A DNA stretch of 64,000 nucleotides from Acheta domesticus (taxonomy: Eukaryota > Arthropoda > Insecta > Orthoptera > Gryllidae). The stretch spans positions 145,335,216 through 145,399,215 of the forward strand of contig JAHLJT010009436.1 of assembly GCA_031308135.1 (NCBI GenBank), read 5' to 3'. Shown here piece after piece: positions 48,830 through 61,044 of the stretch (position 1 is the first letter of the stretch; each line of letters begins with the position of its first letter). A model generated the notes under the pieces. The model worked only from the letters and a program-made list of their open reading frames with translations. It was not told the origin of the DNA and searched no databases. The position numbers and the translations under genes are program-made.

Positions 48830-49445
48830 GTACTTTACTCTTTCGCTTAGTACTGATTATTGAGGCTTGCTTTGAAAGTTCCAGGAAATCTAATTGTATT
48901 CGGAAACGAGTTATGGCGACTCAGTTGTTCAAAGAAGTCCAAAATAGTAAATACAAAATAATATCCTTCTAATGAGTCAGATTTATGCAAAGCTTTGTAG
49001 TAGGAAAATCGCCAGTAACTGGAGTCAGTAACTGGAATCAGTTTGCTTGTGTAAAGTAAAAATTTCCAATCCTTGAGGATAAACCACTTGTAGGAATGTT
49101 GTACCAAATTTAATTAATTAATGGGGTACATTCCTGCCAATGACGTCCAAAGTTTTCTTATACTTTTTACAATGTTGGAATGTCCCTGGAATGTGTACGT
49201 GTTCTTACACGCAATATTTTATTAGTATTCCCGCACTCTTAAGTAATGCGTACGTCATAATCTGTGAGTTTAATCTGTGAAAGAATGCAGACTTTGAGAA
49301 AAGACCATATCATTTCATTACGTGGGGGATTTATTTGTACAACTTTCCGTCGAGTCCTTGTTTTAACTGCGTAGATTGTGCAATATGTAGCTTCCCCCGG
49401 CCAAATGTCGCATTGTGTACTGTTGGAATTTCAAGAAAGGAAATA
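48830..49445. other. AT-rich DNA, nothing assigned
   Basis: No feature recognised. Confidence 0.45.
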
Positions 49446-49522
49446 CGGTAAACCTTCGATAACACGAATCCCAAGGAACTGAAATAATTGATGCTCGTAT
49501 TATAAAAATTCGTGTTATCCTA
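49446..49522. mobile_element. Possible pogo/Tigger-type terminal repeat
   Basis: CGGTAAACCTTCGATAACAC begins a segment with GATAACACGAAT (49458-49469) and its perfect inverse ATTCGTGTTATC (49508-49519). The AAACCTCGATAACACGAA style is typical of pogo/Tigger termini as I recall them. No second terminus or transposase was found, so it is a fragment or a coincidental palindrome. Confidence 0.4.
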
Positions 49523-49524
49523 TG

Positions 49525-52500
49525 TTTATATAACGATAACTAAGAGACGTAGTAAAGAGGATGGAAATTTTGTTCGTTTTACGACGAATTTCATGTTAAG
49601 CGAGTTGGTGCTCACGATGGTTTTCTTTATCTCTAAACGTGAACATTGTACTATTGGATTTCAGAAAGTTTATTACAAATGTATAAAGTTTTCTTTTAAA
49701 GAAATGGTTGCATTTTTCCTAAGGTATTTGTGGTTTACAATTTAAGTAAAATTACTAGATTAGGTATTATTAGGTACCGCCTTTTCCCATTTCGGTACCT
49801 CTGTGTTGCACGAGAAATGAACGATGTTGCGATGTCAGACTACTTTTTATGTACGATTCGAAATTACATTGATTACCAGAATAAATTATGATGGCCTTAT
49901 ATTCAACCAATTAAAGAACGTCAAATGAAATATTTTGAAAGATGGCGTCTGGTTGATTGTAAGCTGCTGTTTTTTTTATATTGTGTGAGGTATAAGTGCA
50001 GTAATTAGTTACAAAACGAGAATCGCGTCTTTTAATAATCTTGCTTTGTCCCTCTAGGAAGTTCTTTTTCAAGGTTGTTTTATTTCAATTTCGCTTATGG
50101 TAAAGGGAAGGAATTGTGAAAAGGTTTTTGAAATAGGAAATGTGGCCCTTCAAGGAGTCTTACGGGAAAAAGACTAGAAATATTAGGGAAAGAAACATCG
50201 AGAAAAGGCCTTGTATTTGTCAATAGATTCTCTGAAGAAGAGAGCTCTTTATTATATTTTTCATTCGCTTGTTGTGATACAGGATAATAGATAATGGAAA
50301 ATGAGGCCCTTTAATTTTCCCATTCAATATAATATCGATTTACGTGCAGGACAATGTCGAGTTTCGATGTGAGATTGGTACATGTTATTCTTGTGTTGTA
50401 CGAAATAGTATGGAATCTATCTGCTTGAAACCTAATCCGATCCGGCTTCGTAAGCAAAACTAGTTTCTGTTCTTACTATATTTGTGTTGTTATTTGGGAG
50501 AAAGAACCGGTATAAAAGTTACACCACACGGCATTTGCTTTGCGGCAACATGGGAGTCTACGCAGTAACATGAGCATGAAGATACGTAAAAACGTAGATA
50601 TGTAGTGGCAACTGGACATCTTGCAAATTTGTGATATACGTTTACCTGCCCGTTGAAGTGAGTTATTTCAATCATTCTGCGCTTAGGATGAAAATATCTT
50701 GTTTCAATAAAATTACGAATGGGAAAGTGGTTGCCTGACCGATAAAGAATTGGAATTTGATAATGATCATGGAGTTAAAAATATATTTAACACAAGGCGT
50801 TTGCTTATTACTCCACGTAAATGAAAACACGAGTAACTGAATATGGTCGCATAATTCTGGTGGGAAAATCGCCTCCATGCAGTTCAAATGATTGACTTTA
50901 ATGTAATATAGCAAACGTCTCATAAGTTGTACATGAAGCGTAAAATATTTATATTAAATACATAATATTTGTTTTAGAGTGTGAGTAAAAGGTGGAAATA
51001 ATTTTTTCGATTCCAACCCTGTTAATGTAGCGATATTTATATTTAGCTGATACATTTGACCTGACGGTGACCATGCATTATACCAGCTACTATTTATTAC
51101 AGTCTTTATGTTCTAATTTCGTGGTGCGAAGTAATTTTTATTACATTATCTTTTGCGTAATCAGCCAAAGTGTCCTTTGAGTTGCTTATTTCGCCTTTTA
51201 GTGGAACCGCCGTGCTCCTGGCGGCAGGTGAGAAAGTTGCGTCACTCGACCTTGCAATGCGATGAGGCTGCGCGTCACAATCAAGATCCTCCTTTTTTAC
51301 CTCGTCTGCGCGTATGAAATACTGACTCACTGCCGGCAGGTGTAATTATGCCCGGGCCACTTGCCGCTCACTTTTCCCGTCGCTCCAGTGCACATGTTTA
51401 GGGGCGGGAATTCGCGTTGTAACACTTTTGTTGCTGAATGAAGGTGGGCGAGTTTCCAGCTGTAGATAACTCTACCCCAAGGTTTTCATACTTTCACTAT
51501 TTTCAAAATGTTTCAAGCTTCAAATATTCCCTTAAAAAAACTGCTCTCGTTTAAAAATATTTAAGCAAAATATATTTAAAAAATTGTAAAAAAATATCAA
51601 AACACTACTCTATAAATTATCCATAACGGCTTTTATATAACTCACTTTGTTGTTTATTAGCCTTCGCATTGTAAATGACGTTCTCGGCATGACAGCGGAA
51701 GCATGCAGAAGTGAACCATTTGAGGGAGTTCACTGTGGTCGCCAGTCTGGTTGCCTGTCTACCCGAAGTTTTTTCTAGGTGTCAAACGTGAGGAAATTGT
51801 ATTTTTTATATTATTAATATCCAAAAGCAAAAGTATTTAAAAACTAATTTATCTCCACCATACGATTCTTGGCAAGGTCATTTTTCTTTACCGGGACAAA
51901 TTTAACAAACGTTAAAATGCTGACGATTTTGTTTCTTGGTTGAAAATACTAATTTCTTGGGCCATCCCTAAGATTATCAACCGAATGAACGCCAGAACGC
52001 GACATGCAATAGCTCTTTCCAAGTGCTAGACCCCAGGTAGTTTCTAACAGCTCTGGGGCTAGCCCTCTCCAGTTGAGGCCAATCCCTGCTCTACTTCCCG
52101 TGTGTGGCGGAGCTCTGGCGACAGCGAGTCCGAATCGAATCGCGAACCACCCTGACGAATCCAGGCTGCCTTTGGTCCGCACTCATCTCCCAACGGCATT
52201 TCTGTTGGCTCCTAACTACGTTGCTCCGTGAGAAACTGGGGAACCGGATGAGGCAATCCTGTATCAGGTGCTAGAACCGAGGCCCTAGGTCCCCTGCTGA
52301 GGGTGCTTAACGGATGAGATGCAATTTTTTGCACATCGGAGTAGCATGAGAATTCCCCGCAGTCGAGGATTCTGATCTTTGTTTGGCCCGCGACGCACTT
52401 CTGGAGAACGTTACGGCACACCTGCAGAGTACAAGAAAACCTGTTTACATCAGGACGTCAAACCTTTGCAGGCAGTCACGAACGAATTATTGGCAGAACA

Positions 52501-52585
52501 TTTTTAATTCGTCAGTTTGAAATAAAATTGAGTAATGTTCATCTCAACGATAAAACTAAATAGCTTTCCTAAAATATGTAATGCA
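49525..52585. other. Mostly AT-rich DNA, one complex segment, nothing assigned
   Basis: 51950-52440 is of balanced composition with two adjacent minus-strand frames (77 and 69 codons), the second cysteine-containing and preceded on that strand by a CTGCAG-GTG context like a 3' splice site. I cannot identify a domain. It could be an exon, a decayed retroelement or neither. Confidence 0.35.
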
Positions 52586-52594
52586 TTGTACCTG

Positions 52595-53101
52595 TTGATC
52601 GATTGATAAGTGATTCCGGACGCGTCAACTACCGAAGTCATTAGTGCCGTAAGTGTCCCGAATGTTTTTGTAGCGGGAGGTGGCGGTGATCTTCCCCCTC
52701 TGGATGGCGAGATTTCGGCGCCGACTCATGTCGGCTTGCGGGGATTTTTCCCAATGGAACATCTCCCACCAGCGTGGCACCACCACAGCAGGGACAAAGT
52801 CTAAGCTCCCGACTGGTCTCCAGGCATGTGTGGTCGTGCAGTGCATGTAAGTGTAAGTATGAGAATGTGTAAGTAAGGGATGAGGAAAGGTACAAGGAAG
52901 AGGAAGGAAACGCGGTCCATGGCTCTTTTGTTTGGGTTCTGCTCCGACATTCGCCTGGTGTCGATCGGAGAAACCACGGAAGACAACCGATCAGAGCTAG
53001 TGTCGAAAATCCTGCCGCCGTCGGGACTCGAAACCGAGGACCTCCCGGTGAGATGAACTGCAGTGACATCAATTCGTGCCCTCAGCCCACCTAAGCCAGT
53101 G
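52595..53101 (-). mobile_element. tRNA-derived SINE, copy 3 (minus strand, full length)
   Basis: Flanked by a perfect 8 bp duplication, TGTACCTG (52587-52594 and 53102-53109). On the minus strand it begins CTGGCTTAGGTGGGC (A-box-like). The B-box-like GGTTTCGAGTCCCGAC lies about 60 bases on, followed by GGCGGCAGGATTTTCGACAC and the long family body, and it ends in the ATCA-rich tail. The open frames across it (up to 143 codons on the minus strand) are not conserved in the other copies. Confidence 0.92.
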
Positions 53102-53159
53102 TGTACCTGGTTCATGTGTTCATATTTGCCTTACTAAAATATTTACCCGGCACTCCCAC

Positions 53160-53480
53160 GTAATTTCGCGGCCCAGCCTTTGAGAGCTCCTAGAAGTCTC
53201 GCGGCCGCGGAGGGTGCAGTCGCGTGGTGTACAACGCCGGCGCGGCGCCACTGCGCCCCCGCGGGGCCTCCGTTTTGCAACGCCCCCGCCGCGCCGCGCC
53301 GCGCCGCGCCGCGCCGCGCCGTCCCGTCCCGTCCCGTTGCGTAACTCTCGCCCGCCTTCCGTTTGTTACCTGAGCGCGCGTGCGATACGCAACGGCGCAC
53401 TCGCTGCCGGCGCGCGCCACCCGCCTCGCGCGCAGGGCCCCGCAGGGTGCGCGGGATTTGCGTTCATCTGGCTCCTCTGA
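53160..53480. other. GC/CpG island with (GCGCC)n and (GTCCC)n
   Basis: Its centre is GCGCC repeated about six times (53290-53320), followed by three GTCCC units (53321-53335). Frames on both strands yield alanine/arginine/proline-rich peptides only. Confidence 0.65.
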
Positions 53481-53499
53481 CACGTGGCAGGAGGAAGCA

Positions 53500-56400
53500 A
53501 ACATTTGAAAATTGTTTTCTTTCTTCCTTTTCTTTTTCTTCTCCTTTTCTGCTTAGCTTTTACTTAAAGTTCTATTCTTTTAGTGTTTGTCTCTCCCTTT
53601 ATCACAAGGTGAACACATCCGTGCCGTAGAGGCAGGAGTAGAACCATGGGCAAAAGGAAACAATTGAATATTGCACAGCAACACATATTCGTTTGTAATT
53701 GTAACTAGCTGTTAGGAACCCGATGTGGCAAGGTATTGATCGACTGTTAGACAGGAAAAAGAATGGACTTTATATTTAGCGTAAAATAATTAATAAATAA
53801 TAAGTAATTTTATTTACATCCCCCCTAATGCCACGCTTTGCTACTCTCCTTCCTGCTCGACAGCCCGGTCTCTTTCCGCCCTAGTCCATCCTCCCCGAAA
53901 AGGCCCTCCCCGCCAGCTCTCAGCACTGTTCTCTGAGATATTCCACTCCTCTTCGTCCCTCTCACCAACACGAACCACTGTTCCGTAATTCTTAGATGAA
54001 TTTCGATTTGCGTTATACCAAGCTAAAAGTGAACATTATTAATGGAATTTCGAGATGAAAGTTGAACTATTCGAAGTTAAGGTGTATCAATTTAGATAAC
54101 TTTACAAAAATTGGATTATTGTCTGAAACGTTTTTGCATGACTTACGGATCTACACACTGAACTACACTTCCCATTTCATATTAAAGTAATTCAATTTAT
54201 TTTTCCAAAATACCATCAAAACCCTTTTTGTAATTTATTTGTACTTTAAATTATTTTTACATGTAAAATATAACATGAAAAGTACACATAATTATTTTTT
54301 GCCTCTAAATTGAGTTCAAAAACCTTGAAACTGTATATTTGAAGTATTCATTTTCTTATTTGTAATTATAATGCATGGTGCAAAATTAGTGCTCTTTTGA
54401 GTTCTTCAAAGTCTCTCTCACGACCTAACTTTCTCGGAAGTATGACACCCAATCCTCCTATTTACTCGTGTTCTCTGGAATTCATCGAGCACGGTCAGTC
54501 CTCCTTGACAGGTAGCATGCAAGATGCTTTTCACCTGCCTGCAAGTGCCTCGTCATTCCATCGTAGCATCGCGTGTTTGAATATCAAAGAACAAATATAT
54601 CGCGATGGAATGCAGCTGGTCGCTGTGCGGTGAAGCGACGCTGCCTTGAAGAACTTTGTATGTCCCAGCACCACAGGGCTGTTTCGACAACGATTTGTAG
54701 GCTCAGGTTGAGGCATGTTAGGCCTGATTGCTACGAGAACTTCAGTCAGCAATGTATGGTTAGACGCATGTGTTTCGCAAACGTATATTGTTATGCTTAT
54801 TACTGATTCGTTTGTTCATAATTTCTTTCTATACGCTATCAGTGATGTACATTTTCACGTTAGTGGGCTTTGGAATCTTCTGAACCATTACGAAATTTAA
54901 TTGCACTAGCATATAATGTTCAAAGAAAGTTTGGACTTATTTTCCTTTTTTTAAATCTCTTGATCTGGCTCTTAGAATACCCATATCTTGCTAACCTGCG
55001 AATTTATTCTATATACTAGTACACCTGTGACAGTTTCCATACGATCTTGTCCATTTAGATCTTATAGCAAACTAGAAAATGGATGTTAAATGATACCTAC
55101 CGGTTTGTATTATTTGGTAGTTGTTCGAGCGAGAAACACAAAAATAGTTGAGTGAAATACGACTAACTGCGAAATAATATCCTTTACTTTATCCGATTTT
55201 GATAATGATTGTAAAACTTTTAGGTATCTTTCGGCTTTCTTAACTGTGAAACCACAAAAACCACTACAAAACTTTTGTTGTTGTAGTTCGTACTTGTCAC
55301 TGTCGCAGTAATTAGGGTATGGAAGATTAATGAAAGATTGCAGAGTTAACTATGTTGCTCAGTTTCAGGATATGAAGACTTTTCCAAACCTATGCTTGAA
55401 TACATTATTAGAAATTTACTATAAGTGAAGGAATGAACTCTCGCATGTTTTGAAATAATGTCCATTATCCTGTGCACGAATTTCTTTCTTTACAAATCCT
55501 TTTGTTACGTGTCAGTCTACACGCAAAACATTTGAATTCTGGACTAATGATACTATTCTATTATCGAGATCCCATGGACACGAAACGTCAAATCGCTATT
55601 TTTGTAATGGATGTGCCTATGGCGTGTAACATGATATCGGCTGTGAGTCTATTGATACTTTTATCATGTATTTTATCTCGTTTACTCGTATTAGTTATTT
55701 TTACAGTAGGATCTTGAAAGCTGTTTATTATTCACATTTAAGTATTCAATTCACTGTCAACATTCTGGAGTCAACCCAAGAAGTTATGCAACATAGTTGC
55801 GAAAACGTTTTTTATAATGAATCATATACCATCAATATGTTTCACTGATTTGAAAATGCTTCTTCAATATTTGTTTAATGTCATTACAAGAATAATTTTG
55901 TAAGATTTCAAAGTGAAAGGAAGTGTGATCAGACCGATTCCAATGTTAAATGGAGGCAGTTCGGACAATCCCTTCGAGCCCTGAACGTTAAGAGGGCTAA
56001 AAAAGGAATAAACATCGAATTCATAATTTTATTATTCGCACTAAGTGTAGTGAAGATTAAAACAGATGTACTATATTTTAATTGACTTAAAATAACTTTA
56101 TGTAATAACTAAATTTTTCTATTGGTCAGGGAAAGGAATTAGCTTTATTCTATTGGATACGAAACACATAAAAGGACATTACGGAAGTGATTAGTAATCA
56201 TTTACAGATAAGGGAAATTCAAATATATCGTCGATGTTAACGTCAAAATATGCAACAAACTAATTTAAATCAAATGTCAATAAATTATTTTTATTAACTT
56301 TCATTCAACAACCATAATCACATGCAGATATTTTTAAAGCAATGGAAATATAGTTAAATTTCGACAAAAGCTACACAATTTTATTTTGTTGACGCTATTT

Positions 56401-57730
56401 TTCGATAGGCTATGGAAAACAGTTGTAACTGCCAAGATAAGAAATGTCTTGGATTGGATTTTTCCGGGAAGGATTGTGCTTATTTCTTGTTGCTTCCCTC
56501 ACTATCGGGATTCCGAGAACGATCGTGAAAGGCACAGAAGAAGACTTCCGAAGGCTGCCTAATTTATAGGCTTGGAATGAGTCAGCGTCATGTTGCTGGT
56601 CCTAAACGTGCATGGATTCCGGCCGCTCATTCAGTATTTACTTTGGAAAAACGAATTATAAAGTTCGACTTCGCTAGAGCCAATCTGACATAAATTCAAA
56701 CTAGATTCTATAAGAATATCTAATAGAATTTGATTCTATTAGTTCCATTGTAACCCATTCAGGTTTTTTGCTGTAATTCTTTGTGTGTGACAAAGAACAA
56801 CAGCACTATTAAATTAATAGATTGCTTATTTTGATATTTAGCTTAATAAATAGATTGTAATTTTGATATTAAAAGCCATTGGTGAATGAATTTCTCGAAC
56901 GGAACGGAACTTTTAATGTTCATATTTTTTTGGAAAATTCATCGTTTCTCTGGAGTGTTGAGTGCTTGACTCTCTCACATTGCTCTGACCCCACTCTGGC
57001 GACCTTGCCTTCTTCCGGCCTCATGCGTGCGGACCGGACCAGTTTCACTTCCTGAGCTACCAGAATTGTAGAAACATTCCAGTCTTTCCTGAGATGGCTT
57101 GATAGTAGTGGAATCCACTGAAGTACAACTTAATTCTCTTTGATAGCATGTTCTTTAATCTCCTTACAGACAGTTCATTACCAACGCCGACAGGTTGAGA
57201 TACGTATTTATTTATTGAGACAATTAAAATCCTTGCAACGAAGAAATAAAATGGCTCTGAAATTGAAATTACAGTTCGTTATTCTCGAGGAACTAATTTC
57301 ATTAAAAGTCTCTGGCAGCCAAACTATAATTATTTTTCAATACATAAATTTTCTCTCTTTCAACCCTCGAGCTTCTTCCAACCCTGTCGATACTGTTTTA
57401 GAGCGGAAACTAATCCGAGCCTGTACTTCGGATCTCACATATCGGGATCGCTTTCTTAGAAGAGATTAAGTTTCCTAATGCAGATTTTCCTCCTTGTAAG
57501 CTTGTGCAACGAAGCGCGACCTTTGAGCAGTGGCTTAAAAACTATACGCTCTCCGACTAGAAAATTCCACAATGATTTTTCTTCCCCGGCTCTCCAAAGA
57601 CCGAATTGAAATGACGCCAGCTTCCCGTAATAAAATATTTATTGCGAATTTTAACTCCCGTTGATTATCAGGTAAGTAGTCCACTTCATTTTTCCTCTTC
57701 CTCCTCTTCATCCAACTGAATAGAGTTCCT
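53500..57730. other. AT-rich DNA, nothing assigned
   Basis: More than 4 kb of AT-rich DNA with frames of at most 109 codons (57140-57469) and no recognised domain, RNA or mobile-element end. Confidence 0.4.
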
Positions 57731-57732
57731 TG

Positions 57733-57828
57733 ACTTCTCCCCACGTAATGAAACTAGAGATTGTGTTTCCACTGGTTCTCTTGCCGTTTGCGGCCTGAAA
57801 GAAAGTCGACCAGCTGGTTAATCCCGCA
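57733..57828. repeat. Direct repeat, left copy (partner 58849-58943)
   Basis: ACTTCTCCCCACGT through AAACTAGAGAT, TTGC and GTTTGCGGCCTGAAAGAA to TTAATCCCGCA, matching 58849-58943 with scattered substitutions. Confidence 0.9.
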
Positions 57829-58024
57829 TCGTATTAATTGCACGTGATGGGCGACAAAACTGTTACATTTATTTTATAAAGTTAAGAAATGATTTGGCGC
57901 CAACTCAAAGCAAAGCTTTGTGTATACTTTCGATGCGAGTTTGTTTATTAGAATCACTCGTGTGAGGGAGGCGGAACGGTGGTCCGCTCCCTGTGCAGCC
58001 GAAGAGCTCTGGGACTAGGAAAAT

Positions 58025-58240
58025 CAGTGTGAGTCACGCCCCCCAACGTGGGCCGCCTTTTGTTCGTGTGAGAGCGCACGCGACAGCTCCCGGTCCGCGC
58101 CCGTGCGGGAGCTAAGCCCGCTGCTGCAGCAGTGCGCCGCTGCGCGAGCGGCGAGCGAAAGCGCGCGTGGGAGTCGCTCGGCCGCGGCCTTCGCTCGCTC
58201 CGCCGCGCCGCCTCCCACCCGCCGCACCGCTCGGTCCACC
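58025..58240. other. GC/CpG-rich island
   Basis: A CpG-rich patch with GCGCGAGCGGCGAGCG-type motifs, between the direct repeat and the MITE. Short frames on both strands, none recognised. Confidence 0.5.
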
Positions 58241-58268
58241 TCGACCCATTCTACCCCACCCTGCTATA

Positions 58269-58441
58269 CTGCGATTTATTCAACTACTACCCCCGGCAGC
58301 TGTTATCAGCTGTTAACGGTTTCTTCCAATGGGGAACTTTGTGTCGCTGCAGTGACGTCACTATGGTGACCTCCAAGCTCCCGATTGAATGAAACTGTCA
58401 ACAGCTGATACCTGCCAGGGACAGAGTTGAATAAATCGCAG
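58269..58441. mobile_element. MITE with ~55 bp inverted repeats and TA flanks (173 bp)
   Basis: The left end CTGCGATTTATTCAACT and the reverse complement of the right end are identical for 17 bases. They continue as a gapped match through GGCAG, TATCAGCTGTT and a GTTTC motif. The element is flanked by TA on both sides (58267-58268 and 58442-58443), as expected of Tc1/mariner-type insertion. The centre is about 60 bp with no frame. It could form one long hairpin as RNA. Confidence 0.85.
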
Positions 58442-58454
58442 TACAGGTTTCGCG

Positions 58455-58700
58455 CCGATGCATCAAGTTCCGCCACGTCCCACCACGATCCGCTTCCTTC
58501 TGTAATGTCCCACCACTTTGCTGTTCGTCCCAATATGTACCACCATGATACGAATCATCCTGTGACCTAGCACATTGCGATTCGTCCCGTCAAGTCCCAC
58601 GACGTTGCGCTTCGTCCCGTCACAATCCACAGCGTTCCGCTCCGTCGTAACACGTTCCACCACGTTCCATCCTATCCCACCATATTCCGTGCCACAAGTT
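58455..58700. repeat. Degenerate minisatellite, ~30 bp units
   Basis: About eight units of the type TTCGTCCCGTAACG followed by TCCCACCACGTTCCGC, diverged from one another. A 30 bp period keeps minus-strand frames open and gives a ten-residue periodic peptide (58463-58768). That explains the 101-codon frame without invoking a gene. It starts about 14 bases after the MITE. Confidence 0.8.
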
Positions 58701-58848
58701 CTCATCTCCTCAAGCTTCATACCGCCTTGACCTGCCACGTGGTGCCCCAACTCGGCACGTCTCACCACGACACACTGCCTTCACCCACCGTTTCCAACTC
58801 CCCAACCAAATCCTCCTCGGTCAGACCTGCCCTGTGTCGCCCAACCTC

Positions 58849-58943
58849 ACTTCTCCCCACGTGATTAAACTAGAGATCGTGCTTCCACAGGCTCCCTTGC
58901 AGTTTGCGGCCTGAAAGAAGTCGACCAGCCAGTTAATCCCGCA
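58849..58943. repeat. Direct repeat, right copy (partner 57733-57828)
   Basis: The second copy of the ~95 bp repeat. The 1020 bases between the copies hold the GC island, MITE and minisatellite. Confidence 0.9.
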
Positions 58944-58949
58944 GGAAGG

Positions 58950-61040
58950 AACTCGAAAGTCAGGTAGTAGAGGAGAAGTACAGGAATGTACAAGGCTGCG
59001 TTTTCCTCTTTGAAGTCCTAAGGCCCTCTACTGTGGCGCCTGGCGCGCTCAAACCTGCTGCCCTGTAGGAAAATTGATGAGGAGAAAACGCTCTGGGCTG
59101 AAGGTGTTTTTTGTTGATTTATTTGATTTGATTCAATTTAAGTACGATGCTTTTCCCTGGGAACTCGTGGTGCTGGTAGTGAACGAGAAACTGAAGCGAC
59201 GACGACAGAAGTCATGGAAGTGGACAGAAAATTGCGCTGATCGCGGTGATGTGGCGTACACAGAACGGCACAATGTTTTTGTAGATCCAAGGTAGCGACT
59301 GACTTGTAAATCTCCTTAAGATACAGAGAATCATTCCGAAATTATGAATGTGGACAGTGGTCGCAATTGTTTAATAATGCTGAGACCGCTGTGATTTATT
59401 GATAAGCCACTAAGATTCGGGTTTAGCAAGGAACCATGCGCAGAAAAGATCTGCCGAGCAGACCGAAGCAACTGCGGTCGTCCCGCCCCGCCCAAACGAA
59501 CAGCCCACTCACCTCACCATAACCGCGCTGTCCGCTGCAGTTGCCTCCTGCAGTCGCTGCGACCTTCAAACTCCGCCTCTGCACATGCGAGCTCATTGAA
59601 GCTCCGTGGGCAGCGAAGTGCAACCTCGAGAGACGAGGAGCGGATACGACTCGCTATGTTGATTGCAGCTTTACATTGTGAGGTTGCTGCGGGTTTATAA
59701 ATGTGGTTAAGTAAACATGTATATGATTAATTTTTTTAAAAAGATTAGAGACCACGTGTTAGAATTTTCAAGCTTGCCATTAAGTCGCTGACAGTTTATT
59801 ATTTCAGGTACATCTTTGACAATAACTGTCAACCGTTGGCATCTTGAATGCCATGTCAGTGTTGTCAATACACTGACACGGCAAGTTCGGAGGAAAAACT
59901 AAATTTCTTTCCTGAAATAAATTTGCACGATGTGCACTATCACGGACTTTGCTTTCTTCGTACCTAACTTTCCGTAATACAGTTATATCAAGTTCTAAAG
60001 AGAATCGTGGAGAATTGAGGATAAGAAAGACTAAACGCTTCAGTCGCACCTTAGATTTTCTCAAAGCCGTGTCAAAATCTGACATTAAAAGATCGTGATT
60101 TATAGAACTTGGAAAGTTGTATAAATAAACGTTCCGGAATTTCGTAAGGAAGCCACACAAGTTCGGGCACAAAAGTCTAACTTGCAAATTATTGGAATAT
60201 ATTTGAACAGCTCGGTGTGGACATGGAAATTTGAAAACCGAAATTGGCTTAAGACAAAGTTAGCAGAATTTAGAGGGAAATATACTCGATTATCGATTAT
60301 CAATTTTTCAGGATGCCTTTTCTACTCCCTTCGCCTGAGAGTTCAAACACTGAAAGCGCCTTAATTTTCCGGGCTCTATACTTTAGCTTCTTCTTTGAAA
60401 TCACTTGTTTGACCGACATTAAACAAAATGAAGTAGGCCTTTGTGGCAGTCATGGGCCCCTCGCGATCAAATTAATCTCCCGGAAAGTTGGGAGGGCGCG
60501 GCGTTTGTTGGAGTTTGGAACTCGGCCACCGAGCCCTACGGAAGCGCGAGAAGAGAGGGACAACGGAGAGAAAGAAAGACATAGGAAGGCAGGGTGAGGA
60601 GGGAGGCGAAGAACCCTTTGGCGGAGGCAAATCGCTCACATCCGCGTGTGGAGGGTGCGTTGACTCTTTTGAGAGTCGCGTCGAGCAGCGTAGCTAAGGA
60701 AGGGGCGAGCGGGCGACCAAAGCGGACGCCTCGGGCGACAACGCCCAAAGCGGCGAGAAGAAGAGTGGGGTGGTTTTGGTAACTACGAAAAGAACTAGTA
60801 CTACTGATTATATTCGCGGTTGGAGTGAATGATGCAATGCAAGCTGAATAGGCGATGGCTCAACCAGGATTTTTCTTGGGGTCAGAGGACAAGTGTAGTG
60901 TCCTGCCGACTTTTTGTTTTCGTATAAAGAGGTTTTCGTTTTTGCTGAATTTAAAATGTTTTCATACTAGTAAGTTATAGTAGTAGGTAGCAAGTTTAAA
61001 TTAGTGATTTGTTGTGGTTACTTAAAACTATTCAATTGCT
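58950..61040. other. Mixed DNA with GC-richer patches, nothing assigned
   Basis: 59450-59640 and 60490-60770 are GC-richer. Frames of 60-127 codons have no recognised domain. Confidence 0.4.
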
Positions 61041-61044
61041 CTTA

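Noticed and set aside
58455..58700. CRISPR-like spacing of ~30 bp repeats
   Set aside because: The units are contiguous, with no unique spacers, and the window is eukaryotic.
58306..58768. Periodic minus-strand peptides that look like a repeat protein
   Set aside because: The DNA repeat has a 30 bp period, which keeps the frame open automatically. Units are diverged and non-coding in style.
57733..58943. The 95 bp direct repeats as LTRs
   Set aside because: Too short and diverged, with no primer-binding site, polypurine tract or target duplication.
59430..59450. GGAACCATGCGC motifs here and a similar GAACCATG near 53640 as extra copies of the tRNA-like relic at 7.75 kb
   Set aside because: Only about ten bases match and there is no B box beside them, so chance is as good an explanation.
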